The notes under the pieces: generated by a model
The model's input: the letters and a program-made list of their open reading frames with translations, nothing else
Databases searched by the model: none
Told to the model about the DNA's origin: nothing
Translations under genes and position numbers: made by a program
Source of the DNA: Polyodon spathula
Taxonomy: Eukaryota > Chordata > Actinopteri > Acipenseriformes > Polyodontidae
Assembly: GCF_017654505.1 (NCBI RefSeq)
Contig: NC_054547.1
Coordinates: 25,239,975 to 25,303,974, forward strand
DNA length: 64,000 nt
Reading direction: 5' to 3'
Part shown: positions 57,529 through 64,000 of the stretch, piece after piece
How the letters are laid out: each line of letters starts with the position of its first letter
Numbering within the stretch: position 1 is the first letter of the stretch

Positions 57529-60500
57529 GTAAGAAAAATACCCATACAATATATTAATCTGTTTCATTAGTCAAGAAAATACCAATAATCCCATTCACTG
57601 CAATGTCATTTTCATATGTGCAGTTTTGAAAGAAACATATTTTATAACAAACAGGCATCTTCATCTAAAGAAATACAATTTTATCACACTATGACAGTCT
57701 TGCATTTCTTACTTCCAGGTAGTGTGCTATGCTTGAACTTCCTAGATCATTTTGCTTTTCTCCACTCCTTCAGTTTTTTCTGTTGTTAACTGACTTGCTG
57801 CCTCCCACTGTTAACTGATCAGCTTTGCAGCCAGGTTCTGGTGAGGTGAACAGTTGAACACTTGAAACTCTGTTGAAAAAAAGAAAAAAGATTGCCACAA
57901 CGAATAGCGGTATGAGTCTTGGCAGTCAATTTTAATAGTTACAAGATTAACTTCTGACCAACCTATTTTCCATCTGTTCAGATGATTCCTGAAAGGGTAC
58001 AAGACTGACAGTGAATTCCCTCTTGGTAAAGTTACAGTACCAAATATTGTAATAGTGACCTCTAGTGGATAAAAAAAAGAATACATTATTCCAGATTTTA
58101 ATGTATATGCACTTTAAAAAAAAAATACATTTTTTTTAGGTTTTTATTGCTGCAAAATCATTTATGTTCACCAGTTCCAAGACAAGTTGTTGTGGATTCA
58201 GAACTGAAGTAATAATTTAGAATTATTAATTTATAACGTTGGCCTTTTTGTTAAGTTTTACAATAAAATACAATTATTTACAACTATATGTAGTTGATAA
58301 GTTAGAAAAAATGACATAATGCCTTCATGCACTGTTTAAATATAGGTTTCAATATGCTTCCTTAGTTTCATCTTCAAGTGCAGCTGACATTCCTGTTTGT
58401 TTACGTCGTCCTTGATATTTGCTTGGTACGGCGCCACTCTGTGCCTCACTCTGCTTCGGTATACTCCTGTTACTACTTGCAGCTGTAAGAAGTCCTTTTC
58501 TATGAAAACCTCAATGGGACCAAACACAGTACTACTCCTTAGTAAATGCAAGTGTACTTACTTGTAATTGCAATGTTATTATGCATAGTGTAGGATTGTG
58601 GATGACTTATTAAAGGCTTTTATGTCATTCATATATAATAATAAAAACAATGGCATTCTTTAGGTAAATCAAATCGAATGACACAGTTTCATCAACAACA
58701 CTCATTCCATCGTTGTATGATTATAGACAATAGACAGTTATTGCAAACATTGCTTTAAATATGTGTGAGAGTAGTGATAACAGTGTTAGACTGATCAGAT
58801 ATACCTGTACACTGGGAGTGTGCTCTCAAAGCAGGGTTGGAGGTCCTCTTCCAGAGTTGTATTCCGCGAATCGCTCACTTGTATGATGACTACACTCTTT
58901 TTTTTATACCAGCCAAACAACTACACAGACATAACCCCAATGTATGTGTTCTAAATTGATTGGTTGTCTATCCCAAACCGTGGTCTCTTATAATTAGATC
59001 TAATACAGTGCTATGCTCTCATTGTTATAAATCTATTAATGATATTTTCTATCTATCCCTGTTATCTTATTTTAACAGGTTTCCTTTTGGGTTTGGCTGT
59101 GTCCCAGAGTGCATGAACGTTTAACCCATTCACATTTTAGCATACCATATACTTTATTTTCCACCCTCGACTGTAAAGCTAGGCTCTATTTTTTTGCACC
59201 CTTTTTGTGTCGCTTGTTTGCTACCCCAGATGCTGTGCTCCACCTTGTATTCTGCTGTGGTATTGGCTGGCTCCACCCTGTGCTTTGTGATCTGCTGCAC
59301 CAGGCTGGTAAAGGGGCCTCTCTGTGCGTACAAAGTGACCTTCAGCAACAGAAGCCAAGGACTGGAGTGGGGCTACCCTCTCGAGCAGTTCAGCACAAGG
59401 TACTGGAGCGCCAGAATAACGAAACTTACTGTTTGAAGAGGATGGCTTCATAGTTCAGCAGTATTGCAAGGTGGAGGAACTATCTTATAAACACCACCCA
59501 CAAAGATTAACCATTGTTGCTGTGCAACCAAAAGTATATTTCTAGTTCCTAAATGTACCAAAAATGTAATAAATGTTTTTTTTTTTTTTTTTGACGTATC
59601 TGTGTTTTATCATTATATATATATATATATTATATATATATATTATATAGTTTTTTTTTTTTTAATAGAGATATTTTAGCAACCCTCTAACTACAAAAAA
59701 CAGGGAAGTCATTTTCATATTTATAATGTTTCCCGTTATAAAAGCACAGCTAAGTGTAATAAAGAATAGTGCAAGCATGGTCAGCATTGTAAAGCCCAGA
59801 GAAGTATGACAAAGAATATTAAAAAGCACAGCAAAACCTTTGTCAGATATGGTAAATGCATATTATAACCATGGGAAAAGCATTGTGGAAAAATGCAAAA
59901 TTACCGTGCAGATTTACTACGGTAAACCTTTATAGCTTAGAAAAAGGTCAGGAGTTGAATGTCCCCATTTGCCCGAGACCAGTGCTGGCCAGTCTGTGTG
60001 CTAAGTGTATCCCTTGTGGTTCCTTTGTTCAGGGAGGTGAGCTATCGCTACAACTGCACCACGTGATTCACTGTCTGTGGGGAGCCTCACAACGAGATGC
60101 TCTGGAACGTGGTTCTCTTCTGCATCCTCCTGGGGCTCAGTGAAGCCTCGGCCCTTCTCTGTGTCGTTCAGATTCTCAACGGCATCGCTGGCTGTGTATT
60201 TGGTCCTGGTGTAAGAAACAACAAGATAGGTTCCCTTCAGTGTCCTAGACAATGGGGCTACCCTGAAGTGCAATGGGAAGCATACAAGCAGAAGCTATAG
60301 GTAGAATGGAGCTATATAGATATCAATGTGGTGAATGAGTTGGTAACACTTTACATTAAGTGTTTCTAATTACTGTGTATTTACATAGTAGCTACTTATT
60401 AAACACATGTGCACTTACACATAACTACAATGTTATTATGCATAGCTGCAATATGTTTAATGTGTACATTTTTTTCCATGCTTTAACACTAACCTTAACC

Positions 60501-61082
60501 ATTTTTTGATACAATTGTGTACTTACATGTCGTGAAAAAAGATTTACATATGAAGAGCAATGCTGGTAATCAATGGTAGCATGTTGTAAATCTATCATAT
60601 TGCCATTGCTGGAAATGCTGTGGTGTGCTAAGGTTTATTTCAAGGTATATTAAAAACAACATTTTAATAGAAATCAGCAGCTTTAAAATTGGAAACATTA
60701 TTTGCCTCTGATACAACATAATAATCATTCATATTCGTTTATACATATGTATTTACTTATTCATTAATCATGTAGTTACCATACTGTTTGAAAGTCCAGA
60801 ATCCTTCATTACTTTCAATACTCAATCATAATATAAATTCTGAGATAAAACTAAGATGCGCCACATTGCGTAGCAGATATAGCGCTGTTTCATTTAAAGT
60901 TAAATGTGTTTCCTATCCCATTCACTGTAATTGTTATACAAAGGAATACTCTATGAACGTTCATGGAGTTTTACACTACACTAACAATGACGGACACTCT
61001 CTCTCTGTGGTTATATTGTGCCAATATCTGCATGAAAAAGTAAATGATCTGTATTTCTGTATTTTAGGTTGGACCGGTTTGA
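57352..61082 (+). CDS. tm4sf19: TM4SF19-like tetraspan L6-family membrane protein, with an in-frame TGA (possible pseudogene)
   Basis: Four-helix L6-family protein of the plasma membrane. Exon model: 57352-57528, 58140-58208, 59230-59399, 60033-60210, 61068-61082. All GT-AG, phases compatible, 202 codons (human TM4SF19 209, TM4SF1 202). Residues 1-59 give a cytosolic Cys-rich start, helix 1 (LPVALACILANALLLFP) and the signature GRHASVMSGLWGGGFM, closest to TM4SF19. Exon 3 has helix 3, the family VKGPLC motif and an NRS glycosylation site. Exon 4 has helix 4 and the VVQILNGIAG block. Codon 150 (60064-60066) is TGA where the family has Trp, so the product would lack helix 4. Exon 2 is weakly conserved and its call is tentative. 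Position after UBXN7 matches human 3q29. Confidence 0.78.
58140..58208 (+). CDS. tm4sf19: TM4SF19-like coding exon 2 (tentative)
   Basis: 69 bases after tttttttag reading VFIAAKSFMFTSSKTSCCGF, phase 0 at both ends. It fits the expected helix 2 and Cys-Cys-Gly loop only loosely. Helix 2 is poor, which may mean decay. Confidence 0.5.
59230..59399 (+). CDS. tm4sf19: TM4SF19-like coding exon 3
   Basis: Acceptor ctaccccag, then MLCSTLYSAVVLAGSTLCFV, the VKGPLC motif and GLEWGYPLEQFST. The donor cacaag|gtactg is chosen because it joins exon 4 in the family frame. Confidence 0.82.
60033..60210 (+). CDS. tm4sf19: TM4SF19-like coding exon 4, containing TGA
   Basis: Reads EVSYRYNCTT, then TGA at 60064-60066, then FTVCGEPHNEMLWNVVLFCI and helix 4 to VFGPG. 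The frame on both sides of the TGA matches the family without gaps. Confidence 0.82.
61068..61082 (+). CDS. tm4sf19: TM4SF19-like coding exon 5 (short tail)
   Basis: After tattttag it reads VGPV and stops at TGA 61080-61082, giving a short cytosolic tail. The choice rests on phase and acceptor only. Confidence 0.45.
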   Translation, partial: VGPV

Positions 61083-62705
61083 AGCAAGAAACCTGAAGCA
61101 AAAGAATGCGGTAACCCACAGGCCAAGTTTGAGTTTTTTAAAACCATAACAGAAGTTATAAACTGCAAAGACTCAGTCTGGAGTACTATATGGAACTATG
61201 GCTTTGGTCATAACATGCTGTAATTGGAAGACATTTTCCTGAGTTCCCTGCTATGGCAACAATCTGAACTGAACGTTCATCTTTCTTGGGTGGCGGACGC
61301 ATGAGGGAAGCGGATTGTCCTGGAGGGGGAAAAAAAGCCTGAGATATCTTAGAACATAACACAACTTACGAACAAGAGAAGGCCATTCTCTGTGTGAAGA
61401 AGAGCCCCCTTCCCTCTGTCCTAAGTCTAGCTTCAATTAATTTTCATCTGTGTCCTTTGGTCATGATTTCGCTACTGTGCTTAAAGTATTGGTTAAGATG
61501 AACTGTGTCGACTTCTTTTCACATTTTAAGGACTTCAAACGTGCCCCTCCACTCTAATCCTCTTTGTTCTAAGCAAAATGGATTCGGTTCTTTCATGGTA
61601 GCTCATTTGTTTAAACCTGGGACTAGTCAAGTTGCTCTTTGACTCTCTCCAGGGCTGCAATGCATATTTCTGCTGTGATACAACCTTATGATAATCTCCT
61701 TGGGTTTGTACTCTACACTTTTGGCTTTGTACTCAGGTATTCTGTTTTTCCTTTTTGATTGCTTAGCTGCACTGTCTGGTTGCTGACAGATAAGCTAAGG
61801 GAATGACCCTGAACCAACACTAGGACACTTTATATTGTGTATTTTTTCATATGCATTAGCCTATTTAGGATTGTAATACTACTCAGTGAAGGGATTAGTG
61901 TAAAGCAATACAATACAAATATGTATATTTTGTTTCACACAGACCTGTATCAATATTATAGTGTTCGCTTCTACACCAGTGACACTGTCTCTGTTTGGTG
62001 TGACTCGTTTTTGTATTTTTCACATGAAAGAAGACAGGGTTTGTAATGAAACTTAACATTGTTCATGTCTGTATCTCCTGCCTTTTATTAACACTTTGAT
62101 TTAGATCTACATACTAGACACTCATTTTTTACAATCTAGAGTATTTAGGAGTTAAAATTGATTATAGTTATTTAGATCTGAACCAAGTTAATCGCAGAGA
62201 ATCCAATTTAAACATGATGGTTTCCATTGTTTTGTGGTGGGCATTTGTCCCTGGCTGAGACGTCGCATTGCTGACTACTTCATGGAGTTGTATTGAGACG
62301 TGAAATGGACACATACAGATTATAACTTCTAAACACAGCCTGTGCATATCACCAGCTAAAATCTGTTGAGACACACACTATACTTTTGTGTCTCCTTTAT
62401 TTTAATTTGGAGTCATATTATATAAAAGTCATATTTTACTTCTCATTAGTTATTGCAAAGTGCTACAATTTGGAATTCAAATGTTTCTGGAGATTAAGAA
62501 AGAATGACAATGCACAGACATTGACTCACCAATAAGAATTAGTATTAATTTATTTGTGCAGATAATGAAATATACCATTCAGTGGGAAATCATGTTTTTT
62601 TTTTTCATTGATATTTATTAAGCTTTAAATAACCCAATAGTCAATGGCCAGAAGTGAGTAAAATGTCTGTACATCACTTCTGAATTTATTTTTAAAATAA
62701 ACAAT
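61083..62705 (+). other. Probable TM4SF19-like 3'UTR
   Basis: No coding signal. AATAAA at 62696-62701 is a candidate poly(A) signal, close to the opposing one of the sialidase gene. Confidence 0.4.
62685..62701. terminator. Back-to-back poly(A) signals of convergent genes
   Basis: TTTATT at 62685-62690 is AATAAA on the minus strand, 166 bases past the sialidase stop. AATAAA at 62696-62701 serves the plus strand. Both are candidates only. Confidence 0.4.
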
Positions 62706-62855
62706 TTTTAAAAAATGCTTCAGGGCTTTTTTGCTGTTATTTCTAAAAGCTCTTTGCATGTTTGTTTCAACAACAGGCTGAAACAGAACAGAGGTACAAA
62801 ACAGGTGGCTCTGTATTGACCCTGCAACACACCTAGAGAAAGACTCAGCAAACAG

Positions 62856-63781
62856 TTATGCCACCGTACAATGATTCCTCAGTTTAGTGCTCTTCAGAGT
62901 GTTGTGACTCAAGTCAGATTTCTTGGGAATGTTGTGAATCAGTTCAGAAAGGGTAAAAATACTGAACGAGATTTCCTCATAAGGTGACTTGGAGCCATTT
63001 TCAAAGAGACAGGCGAAGGCCACAGCAGGGGTGTCATTGTGGGCCGCTTCTGTAGATGGCAGCTTCACATACGCCAGGTCTGAGTAGGCACTCGGGCCCT
63101 CATAAATGACCCATGGCTCAGACCAGCTGTCTGGGTCCCTGGGAAAGGTGCTGAGGTAGATGCCCAGTTGGACACGGGTATCTGGGCTGGTCGGGTGGGA
63201 GTAAATCACCCAGGTTGGGGGTAGAAAGTTTGTCCCGGGAAGGGGAAGTGTTCCGTTCTGAGATGGATGACACCCATGGATAGCATTTAACGCAAGGCTT
63301 TTGAACGAACGGACAGGATAGAGTTGGGTCTCTGGACCATTTGGAGGATCTGCTGTTTGGGTGTCACCACACTCGAGAACGGGGGCCGGAAATCCAACGA
63401 CACTCCCGTGACACCCGTGGGGCTGCTCCACCAGCTTCTGTACCAACTGCCCTTCCAGAAACACAGCCCCATCATCCTTGCTGAGGGCCTGTACCCTGTA
63501 GCCCAAAGGACTCCTGGAATTGCAGTACAGCGTATTGGTGCCGTCATCCTCATCAACAGAGACAAGCTGGCACTCCACCGTCTCCAAGTTGGGTACGAAC
63601 TCCCCGAATCGCCAGCTCTTGCCGTGGCTGTCGCTGTAGAAGGTGAAGGAGTGGGGGGTGGTGGTGCAGATCTTGCCGAAGCATTCTTTGCAGTCAATGT
63701 GGTAGGCATACGCTGGGATTAGGAGACGGCCAGATTTGAGCTGGATCCCATGGCCTGGGCCCAGAGCAAATGTAGCCCATT
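62856..63781 (-). CDS. neu3: Sialidase, NEU3-like, last coding exon (gene continues beyond the window)
   Basis: Exo-alpha-sialidase that removes sialic acid from gangliosides and glycoproteins, probably at the plasma membrane. The exon starts at 63781 after an acceptor (ttccacacag on the minus strand) in phase 2 and encodes 307 residues to a TAA at 62856-62858. Conserved sites in order, counted from the first full codon (63779): Tyr24 and Tyr26 in PAYAY (catalytic Tyr pair region), Asp-box variant SDSHGKSW (49-56), Glu69 in ETVECQ, Arg89 in NSRSPL, Arg202 in SHPTSPDTRVQLGIYL, and Tyr232 in SAYSDL. All C-terminal catalytic residues known from human NEU2 are present. TVEC, PHGC-GSVV and LGIYL favour NEU3 over NEU4. 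The N-terminal third, including two Arg of the triad and the Asp, is off the right edge. Confidence 0.9.
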
Positions 63782-64000
63782 CTGTGTGGAATGAAAAAAT
63801 AGGTCAGGAAGGTAGAGTTGTGTATCATGTCAAGGGAATGTAAAGGAACTTGTCTGAGCAAGACTTGATAAGCAACCGGCCCCAATGGAATGGGGTAGAA
63901 CATTTGATGCTTGCTCAAAACCAAATCAGCTTCTATCTCCACCTTGCATAAAGAACAAATGGAAGTAGTGTATGGACCAGTGAGTGGGGATATTTTGGTA
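63782..64000 (-). other. Intron of the sialidase gene
   Basis: Sequence upstream of the exon acceptor. The open frame here is not in phase with the sialidase and shows no family motif. Confidence 0.6.

Noticed and set aside
59109..59453. 114-codon ORF in another frame across TM4SF19-like exon 3
   Set aside because: Out of frame with the family motifs; the frame with GPLC and GYPLEQ is the real one.
60064..60066. TGA as a selenocysteine codon
   Set aside because: The family has Trp here, no selenoprotein is known in the L6 family, and I saw no SECIS-like element after the gene.
63694..63942. Minus-strand ORF continuing upstream of the sialidase exon
   Set aside because: Different frame from the sialidase and without family motifs; the acceptor at 63782 marks an intron.

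Overview
This is nuclear DNA of a vertebrate, most likely a non-teleost ray-finned fish. It has multi-exon genes with GT-AG introns, AT-rich introns, many microsatellites and poly-T tracts, and heavy transposon debris (Tc1/mariner, DIRS-like, L1-like and other LINE pieces, piggyBac-like and hAT-like MITEs). One short interspersed repeat and the style of the Tc1 and DIRS elements suggest a sturgeon or paddlefish, but that species-level placement is a guess from pattern memory.

Three genes lie head to tail on the + strand: RNF168 (9717-14953, 6 coding exons), UBXN7 (17255-44408, 11 coding exons) and a TM4SF19-like tetraspan gene (57352-61082, 5 coding exons). The same three genes are neighbours on human 3q29, so this is conserved synteny. 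A fourth gene, a NEU3-type sialidase, enters from the right on the - strand. Only its last coding exon (62856-63781) is inside the window, and it ends tail to tail with the TM4SF19-like gene. RNF168 and UBXN7 splice models stay open with consistent phases (510 and 507 residues). The TM4SF19-like model has the right length (202 codons) but carries one in-frame TGA where the family has a tryptophan.

Layout: 1-9000 is repeat-rich intergenic DNA (a DIRS-type foldback, LINE fragments, a Tc1 copy with another repeat nested in it). 9.6-16.2 kb is RNF168 and its 3'UTR. 17.2-49.8 kb is UBXN7. Its 10.7-kb first intron holds a DIRS-like retrotransposon with inverted terminal repeats and a tyrosine recombinase, a Tc1/L1 composite, and a second DIRS gag fragment with 131-bp tandem repeats. 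Later introns hold a solo-LTR-like repeat, a decayed Tc1, three copies of a TTAA-flanked MITE and one Tc1 element with an uninterrupted 339-codon transposase. 49.8-57.2 kb is intergenic with several MITEs. 57.3-62.7 kb is the TM4SF19-like gene and the right edge is the sialidase.

The genes do not form one pathway. RNF168 (ubiquitin E3 of the DNA double-strand-break response) and UBXN7 (p97/VCP and cullin-ligase adaptor) both read ubiquitin, which is suggestive, but their adjacency is simply the ancestral order. I saw no tRNA, rRNA or CRISPR, and no convincing evidence of an undescribed biological system. The most notable items are the nonsense codon in the tetraspan gene, the DIRS structure with its internal complementary region, and the nearly intact Tc1 element.
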